Shown piece by piece: positions 40,263 to 49,939 of a stretch of DNA of 64,000 bases. Every line of letters starts with the position of its first letter. The stretch's first letter is position 1. Source of the stretch: VXNF01 sp965116465. Its GTDB lineage: Bacteria; Actinomycetota; Acidimicrobiia; Acidimicrobiales; CATQHL01. The stretch spans positions 1,054,001 to 1,118,000 of the forward strand of contig OZ220687.1 in the NCBI GenBank assembly GCA_965116465.1, written 5' to 3'. Under the pieces are notes generated by a model. It saw nothing but the letters and a program-made list of their open reading frames with translations. It made no database searches and was not told where the DNA came from. A program made the position numbers and the translations under genes.

Positions 40263-41168
40263 ATGACGCTCGCCGCAGCACCCCCGAACACCGCAGGTCT
40301 CATCTCCGACGCCCAACGCGCCGAGTACGAGGAGAACGGCTACCTGTGCCTGCCGGGCTTCGTCGGCCAGGAGTGGCTCGACGAGTTGAATGCCGTCACC
40401 GCGGAGTTCGTGGAGGCCAGTCGCTCGCAGACCTCCTCAGGCGTGGAGTTCGATCTGGAACCGGCGCACACCGCCGAGGCCCCGAGGCTCCGGCGCCTCA
40501 ACTACCCGGTCGACCGCCACCCGACGTATGCACGGTTCACTTTCGAGGGTCCGCCTGCGCAACTCGCCGCGGCACTGCTGGGCGGGCCGGTCCGGTATCA
40601 CCACTCCAAGCTCAACTTCAAGTGGTCCGGCGGCGGGGCGGAGGTGAAGTGGCACCAGGACATCCAGTTCTGGCCCCACACCGACTTCACGCCGCTCACC
40701 ATCGGCGTCTACCTCAGCGACGTCGACGCCGACATGGCGCCGATGGGGGTGCTTCCCGGCAGCCATCGCGGCCCGTTGTATGACCAGTACGGAGCCGACG
40801 GATCCTGGGCCGGCGCCATCAACGATGCCGATGCCGCAGGGCTGGACCTCGACCGGATCGTGTACCTCGAGGGTCCTGCGGGCTCGGTGACGGTCCACAA
40901 CTGCTGCATGATCCACGGCTCGCTGCCGAACACCTCGCCGCGGCCTCGCCCGCTGCTGCTGCAGACCTACTCGGCCATCGACTCCTACCCCGTCAGCCAG
41001 GTGGGCCTCAACAGCATCCTCGACTCGCACGGGGGCCGCATCTGCGGCGGCGAGGCTTCCCAGATGCTCACCATCGGCGGGCGCACGATGCACGGTGCCC
41101 CCGACTTCTCGCTCAAGGGTCCCCCCACGATCTTCGGCTCGCAGCAGCAGGACGACGCCTACATGTGA
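40263..41168 (+). CDS. Phytanoyl-CoA dioxygenase (PhyH) family protein
   Basis: The 301-residue protein is probably an Fe(II)/2-oxoglutarate oxygenase. The iron triad is visible as H-x-D in KWHQDIQFWPH and the distal His in NCCMIHGSLPNTS, followed by an Arg-Pro stretch (RPRPLLLQTYSA) that could bind 2-oxoglutarate. It hydroxylates an unknown substrate, and PhyH-like enzymes act on phytanoyl-CoA, secondary metabolites, ectoine and others. No pathway genes are adjacent. The start follows the leaderless -10. Confidence 0.9.
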   Translation: MTLAAAPPNTAGLISDAQRAEYEENGYLCLPGFVGQEWLDELNAVTAEFVEASRSQTSSGVEFDLEPAHTAEAPRLRRLNYPVDRHPTYARFTFEGPPAQLAAALLGGPVRYHHSKLNFKWSGGGAEVKWHQDIQFWPHTDFTPLTIGVYLSDVDADMAPMGVLPGSHRGPLYDQYGADGSWAGAINDADAAGLDLDRIVYLEGPAGSVTVHNCCMIHGSLPNTSPRPRPLLLQTYSAIDSYPVSQVGLNSILDSHGGRICGGEASQMLTIGGRTMHGAPDFSLKGPPTIFGSQQQDDAYM

Positions 41169-41244
41169 GTTGCCGCCGAGTTGCGGCGCGGCGCCCGCCG
41201 GTCGGGTGTCGCGGTCGCCCGAGGGCTCGGCCTCGGGGCGCGCT

Positions 41245-41718
41245 TCACCCGGACCCTGCTGCGGGCCGAGCTCCCCAGGGGCGCCGGCGCTGGACGACGA
41301 CGGTGCGCGCGATCCGGTCCTGCAGGCTGCGCTGCAGGCGCATGTCGCCGACCATCGGGAGAATGCACACCGCCACGACCACTGCGGCCGGCACCGCGCC
41401 GGCCGCGAGGATCCCCGCCGGTGCGCCTCGAGCCAGCGCCGGTAGCCACTCGGGACGACCACCGTCGGAGCGACGCACCACTTCGAGCCCCATGATCATC
41501 TTGCCGGCCGTCCGCCCGGCGGTCGCCACCATGATCGTCTCGTAGAGGATCGGCACCGCCACGAGGAAGGCGATCTGCCCACTGTCGGGGAGCGGAACGC
41601 TCGCCAGAACGGCGAGGAGCATCAACGCGGCGTCGAACAGCCGGGCGGCCAGCCGCGACAGCACCGAGCCGAGCGGCTCCTGCGGCCCGGTGGGCTGGGA
41701 TTCGTCGGTCGGCGTCAC
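41245..41718 (-). CDS. RDD-family membrane protein
   Basis: The 157-residue protein has an N-terminal LAARLFDAALMLLAVLASV (RDD-type Arg/Asp helix), a second helix IAFLVAVPILYETIMVA, and GRTAGKMIMGLEVVRRSDG, which is the strongest RDD motif. About three membrane helices are present. The family's role is poorly defined, with transport or Na+ exchange proposed for some members. The start overlaps the stop of the LpdA-like gene by 4 bases, so the two are coupled. Confidence 0.82.
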   Translation of the reverse strand: MTPTDESQPTGPQEPLGSVLSRLAARLFDAALMLLAVLASVPLPDSGQIAFLVAVPILYETIMVATAGRTAGKMIMGLEVVRRSDGGRPEWLPALARGAPAGILAAGAVPAAVVVAVCILPMVGDMRLQRSLQDRIARTVVVQRRRPWGARPAAGSG

Positions 41719-43073
41719 TCGGCGGCGTCGCCGAGGGCTTCGGAGAGGGTGGGGTGGGCGAAGAGGGTCTCGGAGATGTCACCCACGGTGAGTTGGGCGG
41801 TCACCGCCAGCGCCACCACGGAGATCAACTCGGCGGCCTGGCCGCCCACGATGGACCCGCCGAGCACCACGCCGGTGGCGGGATCCGACACCAGCTTCAG
41901 GAAGCCCCGCGGGTCGTTGTTGATGAGGGCCTTGGGCGTGACCGAGAACGGCATCTTGGTGACCCGGATCTTCCGACCCGTGGCCTCCGCCTCGGTGAGG
42001 CCGACCTCGGCGATCTCCGGTTCGGTGAACACCGCGGAGGCGGCCTGACTGTAGTCGATGTGGCGATGGGGCCGGTTCCGGTGCAACCCCATGGCGTGTT
42101 CGGCGATCTTGCGCCCCTGCATCGCCGCCACCGACGACAGCAGGGCCTTCCCGCTGAGGTCACCGGCGGCGTAGATGTGCGGCACCGAACTCCGGCAGTT
42201 GTGATCGATCGACACGTAGCCATCCTCGGAGTGCACACCGGCCGCCTCCAGACCGAGACCCTCGGAGTTGGGAATGGCGCCGACGGCCAGCAGGGCATGG
42301 CTGCCGCGGGCGACCCGCCCGTCATTGCAGTGGACCGCGATACCGTCGGGCAGGACTTCGACCGCGTTGGCCCGGGCGCCCTTGTAGAGGTTCACCTTGC
42401 GGGTCAGGAAGCTCTCCTCGAGCACGGCGGCAACCTCGGGATCCTTGCCCGGCAGGACCTGCTGGCGGCTCACGATGAGCGTCACGTCGCTGCCGAAGCT
42501 CTTGAACATGTGGACGAACTCCACACCGGTCACGCCCGAGCCGATGATCACCAGGTGCTGCGGAACCTCCGGCGGGGGGTACGCCTGCCGGGTGGTGAGG
42601 ACCCGCTGGCCGTCGGGCGTGCACCACTCCGGCACTCGCGGACGGCTCCCGGTTGACAGCACGATCACATCCGCGGTGACCTCGTGCCGCCCGTCGGGCG
42701 TCTCGGCGACCACCTCGTTCGGTCCCACCAGCGACCCGGTGCCGGCGACGATGTTCACCCCCTGGCTCTCCAGCATCTGGCGGAGCGACCGGTTCAACTG
42801 CTCCTGCGTGGACTCGATGTACTCCCGCAGGCCGTCGAGGTCCATGGTCGGCGTCACCGGGTCCAGACCCATGCCGGTGGCACGGGAGACGAACGAGATC
42901 ACGCCGCCCGCCGCGATCATCGCCTTGGACGGGATGCAGTCCCAGAGGTTGGCGGCGCCGCCGAGGATGTCCTTCTCGATCAGGGTGACCTCGGCACCCA
43001 GCCGGGCGGCTACCGACGCACAGGAGTTGCCGGCCGGGCCGCCGCCCACGATGCAGAATCGCAGCGCCCGCAC
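41715..43073 (-). CDS. LpdA-like FAD/NAD(P)-dependent oxidoreductase without redox disulfide
   Basis: The 452-residue protein has the fold of dihydrolipoamide dehydrogenase: CIVGGGPAGNSCASVAARLG (FAD), VIIGSGVTGVEFVHMFKSFG (NAD(P)H), IYAAGDLSG, and a C-terminal HPTLSEALG. At the usual CxxxxC site it reads GGAANLWDCIPSK, so the first cysteine is Ala41 and only C46 remains. This matches LpdA of Mycobacterium tuberculosis, an NAD(P)H:quinone reductase-like enzyme, rather than a true E3. A genuine E3 lies at 60175-61569. It is coupled to the RDD gene and lies 4 bases after the end of gmd. Confidence 0.88.
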   Translation of the reverse strand: MRALRFCIVGGGPAGNSCASVAARLGAEVTLIEKDILGGAANLWDCIPSKAMIAAGGVISFVSRATGMGLDPVTPTMDLDGLREYIESTQEQLNRSLRQMLESQGVNIVAGTGSLVGPNEVVAETPDGRHEVTADVIVLSTGSRPRVPEWCTPDGQRVLTTRQAYPPPEVPQHLVIIGSGVTGVEFVHMFKSFGSDVTLIVSRQQVLPGKDPEVAAVLEESFLTRKVNLYKGARANAVEVLPDGIAVHCNDGRVARGSHALLAVGAIPNSEGLGLEAAGVHSEDGYVSIDHNCRSSVPHIYAAGDLSGKALLSSVAAMQGRKIAEHAMGLHRNRPHRHIDYSQAASAVFTEPEIAEVGLTEAEATGRKIRVTKMPFSVTPKALINNDPRGFLKLVSDPATGVVLGGSIVGGQAAELISVVALAVTAQLTVGDISETLFAHPTLSEALGDAAE

Positions 43074-43077
43074 GGCT

Positions 43078-44052
43078 TCAGACCAACTCTCGCCGGATGT
43101 CAGCCTCCACCATCATCGACACGAGCCCCTCGAAGTCCACCTTGGGTTTCCAACTGAGGTCGCGGTTGGCCTTCGTGGGATCCGCCACGAGGTGGTCCAA
43201 CTCGGCCGGGCGCACGAACCGCGGATCGGTCCGCACGTGGTCCTCCCAGCGCAGGCCGGCCTGCCCGAAGGCCAACTCGCAGAACTGGCGCACCGAGTGG
43301 GCCACGCCGGTGCCGACCACGTAGTCCTCCGGCTCGTCCTGCTGCAGCATCAACCACATCGCCTCGACATAGTCGCCGGCGAACCCCCAATCCCGCCGGG
43401 CGTCGAGGTTGCCCAGACGCAACTCGCCGGTCCTGCCCGCCAGGATGTCGGCCACCCCCCGGGTGATCTTGCGGGTCACGAAGGTCTCCCCGCGCCGAGG
43501 ACTCTCGTGGTTGAACAGGATGCCGCTGACCGCGAAGAGCCCGTACGCCTCCCGGTAGCTGCTCACGAGGCAGTGTCCCAGCGCCTTGGCGCAGCCGTAG
43601 GGGGAGCGGGGCCTCAGCGGGGAGTGCTCGCTCTGCGGGACCGGGGCCGATCCGAACATCTCCGAGGACGAGGCCTGGTAGAAGCGAGCGGTCGAACCGA
43701 GTGACCGCAGACCCTCGAGCAGGCGCAGCGGACCCAGACCCGTGGTCTGCATCGTCTGCTCGGGCACCTCGAAGGACACCGCCACATGGGTCTGCGCCGC
43801 CAGGTTGTAGATCTCATCGGGCTGCGTGGCCTCGAGCAGGCGCACGAGTGACGCCCCGTCGGTCATGTCCGAGGTGTGCAACCGGAACCGCTCCGCCGAG
43901 GCGGGATCGGCCAGGATGCCCCGCAGCCTCCCGGTGTTGTCCAGCGACGTGCGCCTCGTCGTGCCATGTACCTCGTAGCCCTTGGCCAGAAGGAACTCGG
44001 CGAGGTACGAGCCGTCCTGGCCGGTGACACCGGTGACGAGCGCAACTGGCAC
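43078..44052 (-). CDS. gmd: GDP-mannose 4,6-dehydratase
   Basis: This NADP-dependent enzyme makes GDP-4-keto-6-deoxy-mannose, the precursor of GDP-fucose or GDP-rhamnose for cell-surface glycans. The 324-residue short-chain dehydrogenase has LVTGVTGQDGSYLAEFLL (cofactor), the catalytic S-S-E and Y-x3-K (ASSSEMFG, SPYGCAKALGH), and NHESPRRGETFVTRKIT, all diagnostic. No fucose synthase or glycosyltransferase gene is beside it. The GTG start follows TAGAAT by 6 bases. Confidence 0.94.
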   Translation of the reverse strand: MPVALVTGVTGQDGSYLAEFLLAKGYEVHGTTRRTSLDNTGRLRGILADPASAERFRLHTSDMTDGASLVRLLEATQPDEIYNLAAQTHVAVSFEVPEQTMQTTGLGPLRLLEGLRSLGSTARFYQASSSEMFGSAPVPQSEHSPLRPRSPYGCAKALGHCLVSSYREAYGLFAVSGILFNHESPRRGETFVTRKITRGVADILAGRTGELRLGNLDARRDWGFAGDYVEAMWLMLQQDEPEDYVVGTGVAHSVRQFCELAFGQAGLRWEDHVRTDPRFVRPAELDHLVADPTKANRDLSWKPKVDFEGLVSMMVEADIRRELV

Positions 44053-44058
44053 GGGCGA

Positions 44059-44064
44059 ATTCTA
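44059..44064 (-). promoter_or_regulatory. Leaderless -10 element of gmd
   Basis: TAGAAT (minus strand) lies 6 nt before the GTG at 44052. There is no ribosome site. The remaining bases to 44334 hold no gene I can support. Confidence 0.5.
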
Positions 44065-44334
44065 CTGCCCGCCGGGCCATGGCTCCGGGCGGCCGGCAGC
44101 CGCTCATCTCCGAACCGGCCCCGGCGACAGTGCGACATCGATCGGCGCGGCCGGCATTGCCGCGGCCACCCACCTGGCCCGGCCTAGGGTCTCGATCGAC
44201 TTCCTGCGGTGGATTCGTACCGCGTTCGGTGTGGGACGAGCGGGTCCCGGTTTGTTGCGCCTGTTGCGAAAGTGGTGAATGTGAGCGATGATGTCAGTGG
44301 CAAGGGGTGGTGACGACTTCGGAAAAAACTCTTC

Positions 44335-47300
44335 ATGAGACACCGTTGCCGGCGCAGCGCGAGTGCCGGCCGCCCCCTTTCCGGAACTCGATTCCCACGC
44401 GCGCGCCGGGCCGACTCCCTGGAGGGTTCGCGTCGTGCTGCGCCGGCTGTCCGTTTCCTCGCTCCTGACCACTCCCCGCTCCGGCACTTCGGGCGCCGGT
44501 TGGCGGGACTCCGGCTTGGCCGCCGCGTCGCGCTGGCCGCCACGGCGCTCGTGTTCCTGGCCGCGGCGGTGTGGGCTGTTCCCCCGAGCCGGCCCGCGGC
44601 CGCCCAGAGCGCCGGCTTCAGCACCCCGACCCTCGCCGCCGGCGACCACGTCACGTTCAACGGCGCCGGCTGGGGCCACGGCGTGGGCATCAGCCACCAG
44701 TCCCTGCCGTCGAGAGTCGCTGCGGGCCAGACCGCCGGCCAGATCCTGGGCTTCTACTACCCCGGCACCACCCTCACCGGCGGTTGGACGCTGGACAACC
44801 TGCGGGTCCACCTGGCATCGGCCAGTCGCAGCCGCTTCCGCCCCCGCGGAGCCTTCGAGTTGGTGCTGGACGGAACCGCCGTGTACAGCTCCTCGACGAC
44901 CGAACTGCTCACCGTCACCCGCCAGGGGACCGGCTGGTCCGTGACGAGCAGCGGCGGAGCGTCGCTCTGTCCGGGGCAGGTCTGCGACGGCGACGTCCTG
45001 CAGATCAGGACCGCCGGCGGCACCGCCGTGGAGTCCTCCGCCACCCGCCACTCGTACTCGCACGGGCAGATCACCCTCACGAAGCTGTCGGGCGGCACCT
45101 GGTACCGCATCGTGCTCACGAACCTGGACCTCGAGCTGTACCTCCGGGGCGTGGCCGAGATCCCGCCCACCTGGCCCGCCGAGGCGCTGCGCGCCCAGGC
45201 CATCGCATCGCGCACCTACGCCCTGCACGTCGCCCGCGAGAACCGCGGCAGCGACACGTGGAACGCGCCGTACGACCTCTACTCCACCACCATGAGCCAG
45301 GTCTACAGCGGCAACACGCGCGAACTCGCCCCGCGGAACGGGCCGTGGCTGCAGGCGATCGCCGACACCGCCGGTCAGGTCCTCACCCACGGGGGCGAGC
45401 CGGCCCTGACGCTGTTCACCACCTCCGGCGGCGGGTACACCGAGAACAGCGGCTACGCCTTCAACGAGCAGCACCCCTACCTGGTTGCAGCCCCTGATCC
45501 CTTCACCTCCGGCGACCCCTACACGCCATGGACCCGCACCTACAGCGTGGACGCCCTCAGCCGCTGGCTCGCCCGGGTTCCCGACACCAACGTCGGCACC
45601 CTGCAGCGCATCGACGTCTCGGGCAACATCAGCGTCTCGGGACGCATCGACCGGGCGACGGTTCGCCTCGTCGGATCGTCCGCCACCAGATCCGTGACGG
45701 GCTCGCGCTTCGTGTTCGTGATCAACAAGGGTCTCGAGGCCGAGGGTTGGGGTCCGATGCCGAACTCCGCCGGCCGCGGCGGCCACCTCCTGTCGACCAA
45801 GTTCGTCTTCGGCGAGAGCACATCGCTGCCACCGGAGATCACGCCCGCCACGACGCCCACCATCCCGTCGATCGACCCACCCGGGGAGCCGAAGGGACTG
45901 TCGCTGACACCGGGGACAGGCGAGATCGTGGCGACCTGGCAGCCGCCCACCGACGCCGGCGGCGGACCGATCACCGGATACGTGATCAACTGGGCCTCCT
46001 CCACCGGCGCCTCCGGCACGATCCGCACCACCGAGACCAGCCGCACGCTGCGCAACCTGTTCCACGGGGCCACGTACACGGTCAGCGTCGCGGCCTCCAA
46101 CGCGGGAGGTTCCTCACAGGCGGTTACCGCAACCGCTTCACCGCTGGGGGTTTCGGGCCCCCCGACCGACGTCTCGCTGCAGCGGGGTGACGGGCTCCTG
46201 CACGTGTCGTGGTCGCCTCCCGCCGGCAGTGGCCTCCCGGTGGAGTCCTACGAGGTGCACTGGACGGGACCCGATGGTGTCGCGGGCATCGCCCGGGTGC
46301 AGGGAACCCGGCACACGATCGGCGGACTGACCAACGGTTCCACGTACAGCGTCACCGTGACCGCCGTCAACAGGATCGGCGCCTCAGCCCACAGCGCGCC
46401 CGCCAGTCACCGGCCCGGCACGGCCCCGACCGCCCCGGTGGGCATCAGCGCCGCCCGCGGCGACGGCATCGTCGAGGTCTCCTGGGCGCCGCCCCTCAAC
46501 GACGGCGGCCTCCCGATCGTCGGGTACGTCCTGGACTGGGTCTCCTCCACCGGCGCCAGCGGCACCATCGAGACCACCGGCACCGGCTACACGATGCAGA
46601 ACCTCCTCAACGGCGCCACCTACACCATCACCGTGAGCGCCGTCAACGAGGCCGGCACGTCGCCGGCAGGTGGCTCGGCACGCGCCACTCCCGCCGCAGC
46701 GCCCGGCAGCCCGACCACCGTGACCGTGGACCGTGGTGACGGGCGACTCCACGTGAACTGGCAGCCCCCCGCCGGCGACGGCGGCAAACCGGTGTTGAGC
46801 TACACCGTGCTCTGGGCCACACCCGACGGCGCCACCGGGTCGGCCGAGACCACCGCCACGAGCCACACCGTCGAGGAGCTCGCCAACGGCACCACCTACA
46901 CGGTGACCGTGACGGCCACCAACGAGATCGGAACCTCGACCGCCAGCCAGCCCGCAAGCGGGATTCCGGCGCACATCCCCGGGGCTCCGGTGGCGGTGAG
47001 AACCACCCGCGAGGACTCCCGGATCCTCGTGAGCTGGGATCCTCCTGCCAGCGATGGCGGATTGCTCGTCACCGGCTACACCCTGCTCTGGGTCGCACCC
47101 GACGGAACAACGGGCTCGGCCCGGACGACCGCCACCAGCCACACCATCGACGGGCTCACCAACGGCGCCACCTACGGCATCACCGTCTCGGCCACCAACG
47201 AGGTCGGCACCTCGGTGCCCGCCGACCCGGTCCGAGCGACACCGGCGCGGCCACCCGGTCCCCTGGCCCACGCCGAGATCGCCATCGGACACGAGAGTCT

Positions 47301-47835
47301 GCTGGCGTCGTGGCAACCGCCGACCGACGACGGTGGCCTGCCGGTGCGGTCCTACACCCTCAGCTGGACCGCGCCCGACGGAGCGGTCACGTCCGTCGAG
47401 ACGACCCACACCAGCCACACCATCGAGGGGCTGATCGGAGGCGCCGCCTACACGGTCACGATCCTCGCCAACAACGAGATGGGCGCCTCCGCGGCCCCGG
47501 TGTCCGCGCAGGCGACGCCGCAACACGCCGTCGCCACCGAGGCCGCCGGCGGCACCGGCACGACCGTCGCCACCGCGCTCACACCGCAGGGCGAGGAGGC
47601 CCCGAGCGGATCCGTCAACGACCAGGCGACGCCGGCGGCGGCACCCGCCCCGGCCCCCGCACCTCAGCAGGAACCGTCCCACACCCGCACCTGGTACGAC
47701 TCGGTGACGACCGACACCGCGGTCCTGGTCCTGGCGTCGGTGGGACTGGTGCTGATCTTCGCGCTGCTGGTGGCGACCCGGCGACGCCGCGACACCGTCG
47801 AGGAGACCGAGGCCGACATCGTCGAACTCTGGTAG
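44335..47835 (+). CDS. SpoIID/LytB-domain surface protein with six fibronectin type III repeats
   Basis: The 1166-residue protein is an envelope protein. A hydrophobic segment (about 65-93) may be a signal or anchor after a long basic N-terminus. The SpoIID/LytB region covers about residues 105-510: GAGWGHGVGISHQ near its start, then LRGVAEIPPTWPAEALRAQAIASRTYAL with the conserved glutamate. SpoIID relatives are lytic transglycosylases on peptidoglycan. Six fibronectin type III modules follow (about 516-1062, each with W near strand B and NGATYT-like turns). An Ala/Pro linker and a C-terminal membrane helix with RRRRD at about 1128-1152 complete it. The exact start is uncertain because no ribosome site is clear. 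Confidence 0.88.
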   Translation: MRHRCRRSASAGRPLSGTRFPRARRADSLEGSRRAAPAVRFLAPDHSPLRHFGRRLAGLRLGRRVALAATALVFLAAAVWAVPPSRPAAAQSAGFSTPTLAAGDHVTFNGAGWGHGVGISHQSLPSRVAAGQTAGQILGFYYPGTTLTGGWTLDNLRVHLASASRSRFRPRGAFELVLDGTAVYSSSTTELLTVTRQGTGWSVTSSGGASLCPGQVCDGDVLQIRTAGGTAVESSATRHSYSHGQITLTKLSGGTWYRIVLTNLDLELYLRGVAEIPPTWPAEALRAQAIASRTYALHVARENRGSDTWNAPYDLYSTTMSQVYSGNTRELAPRNGPWLQAIADTAGQVLTHGGEPALTLFTTSGGGYTENSGYAFNEQHPYLVAAPDPFTSGDPYTPWTRTYSVDALSRWLARVPDTNVGTLQRIDVSGNISVSGRIDRATVRLVGSSATRSVTGSRFVFVINKGLEAEGWGPMPNSAGRGGHLLSTKFVFGESTSLPPEITPATTPTIPSIDPPGEPKGLSLTPGTGEIVATWQPPTDAGGGPITGYVINWASSTGASGTIRTTETSRTLRNLFHGATYTVSVAASNAGGSSQAVTATASPLGVSGPPTDVSLQRGDGLLHVSWSPPAGSGLPVESYEVHWTGPDGVAGIARVQGTRHTIGGLTNGSTYSVTVTAVNRIGASAHSAPASHRPGTAPTAPVGISAARGDGIVEVSWAPPLNDGGLPIVGYVLDWVSSTGASGTIETTGTGYTMQNLLNGATYTITVSAVNEAGTSPAGGSARATPAAAPGSPTTVTVDRGDGRLHVNWQPPAGDGGKPVLSYTVLWATPDGATGSAETTATSHTVEELANGTTYTVTVTATNEIGTSTASQPASGIPAHIPGAPVAVRTTREDSRILVSWDPPASDGGLLVTGYTLLWVAPDGTTGSARTTATSHTIDGLTNGATYGITVSATNEVGTSVPADPVRATPARPPGPLAHAEIAIGHESLLASWQPPTDDGGLPVRSYTLSWTAPDGAVTSVETTHTSHTIEGLIGGAAYTVTILANNEMGASAAPVSAQATPQHAVATEAAGGTGTTVATALTPQGEEAPSGSVNDQATPAAAPAPAPAPQQEPSHTRTWYDSVTTDTAVLVLASVGLVLIFALLVATRRRRDTVEETEADIVELW

Positions 47836-47836
47836 C

Positions 47837-47854
47837 GCCCCCGCAGCGGGGGGC
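47837..47854. terminator. GC hairpin between convergent genes
   Basis: GCCCCC (47837-47842) and GGGGGC (47849-47854) form a stem around a 6-base loop, just after the SpoIID-FN3 stop and before the convergent rhodanese-ThiF stop. No T-run follows, so it is only a candidate bidirectional terminator. Confidence 0.35.
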
Positions 47855-47859
47855 TGCGA

Positions 47860-49038
<1,179 letters not shown>

Positions 49039-49088
49039 CGCTTCGGCTCCTTGAGCGGTGACGTGGGACTGATCCCCCACCGCCCAAA

Positions 49089-49094
49089 AGTCTA
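49089..49094 (-). promoter_or_regulatory. -10 element of the rhodanese-ThiF gene
   Basis: TAGACT (minus strand) lies about 50 bases before the ATG, giving a leader with a proper AAGGAG site. This shows that leadered and leaderless genes coexist in this genome. Confidence 0.4.
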
Positions 49095-49103
49095 CCAAGT
49101 TGG

Positions 49104-49901
49104 TCAGGAATCGTCTCCCCGGTCGGTCGCCGCGCCCCGCACCACCAGCGGCAGCACCTCGCTGATGGACTCGTGCAGCACCACATCGGCGATGTCGTCG
49201 AAGGGCGTCGGATCGCGGTTCAGGATGACGAGCGCGGCGCCGGCCGACCGGGCCGCCGGCACCACCTGGGCGATCGGATAGACCTGCAGGGTGCTGCCCA
49301 CCGCCAACATCAGGTCACACGCCGTCGCCGCCTCCGAGGCCCGCACGAGATCTTCGGTCACGAGGTTCTGCCCGAAGGAGATCGTCGCAGACTTCAACAG
49401 GCCCCCGCAGGAGCGGCACGGGGGATCCTCCTCGCCCGCCCGCAGCCGCTCGACGGCGTGGGACATGGGCCACTCCTCGCCGCAGGCCAGGCACTTGACC
49501 CGCCGCCGCGTTCCGTGGATCTCCACCAGCCGGCCCGGCGATGTACCGGCTTCGGCGTGCAGCCCGTCCACGTTCTGTGTGATGAGCGTGTGCAGCTTCT
49601 CACGCCGCTCCAAGGCGACGATCGCCCGGTGGCCGGCGTTGGGGCGCGGCCGCTCGACGCTGTGCTCGGCCAGGCGGTGCCGCCACACCTCCCTGCGCAC
49701 CTCCGGGTCGCTCACGTAGTTGCTGATGTGCGCCTTCGCCTCCGCCGCCGGATTGCGGGTCCAGACGCCCTGGGGACCCCGGAAGTCGGGGATCCCCGAG
49801 TCGGTGGAGATGCCCGCGCCGGTGAGGACCACGATGCGTTCGGCCCGGTCCACGAGTTGCCGGGCCAGCCGGACGGGCTCGGCGAGGTCAGCAGTGGTCA
49901 T
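49104..49901 (-). CDS. cobB: Sirtuin-type NAD-dependent protein deacylase
   Basis: The 265-residue protein removes acyl groups from lysines using NAD. It has GAGISTDSGIPDFRG (NAD site), TQNVDGLHAEAG, the catalytic His in VEIHGTRRRVKC, and a zinc site C-x2-C (CLACGEE) with C-x2-C (CRSCGGLLK). Residues near the substrate pocket, with no clear Tyr/Arg desuccinylase pair, are not decisive, so deacetylase versus other deacylase activity is open. It diverges from the serine hydrolase gene. TAGGGT lies 9 bases before its ATG. Confidence 0.93.
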   Translation of the reverse strand: MTTADLAEPVRLARQLVDRAERIVVLTGAGISTDSGIPDFRGPQGVWTRNPAAEAKAHISNYVSDPEVRREVWRHRLAEHSVERPRPNAGHRAIVALERREKLHTLITQNVDGLHAEAGTSPGRLVEIHGTRRRVKCLACGEEWPMSHAVERLRAGEEDPPCRSCGGLLKSATISFGQNLVTEDLVRASEAATACDLMLAVGSTLQVYPIAQVVPAARSAGAALVILNRDPTPFDDIADVVLHESISEVLPLVVRGAATDRGDDS

Positions 49902-49939
49902 CCGGCGAGGACCCTATCCTGCCTCGGCGGGAGGTACCG

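Noticed and set aside
45880..47520. Long DNA repeats in the SpoIID-FN3 gene
   Set aside because: Similarity is at the protein level between FN3 modules. Nucleotide identity is too low for a recent DNA repeat.
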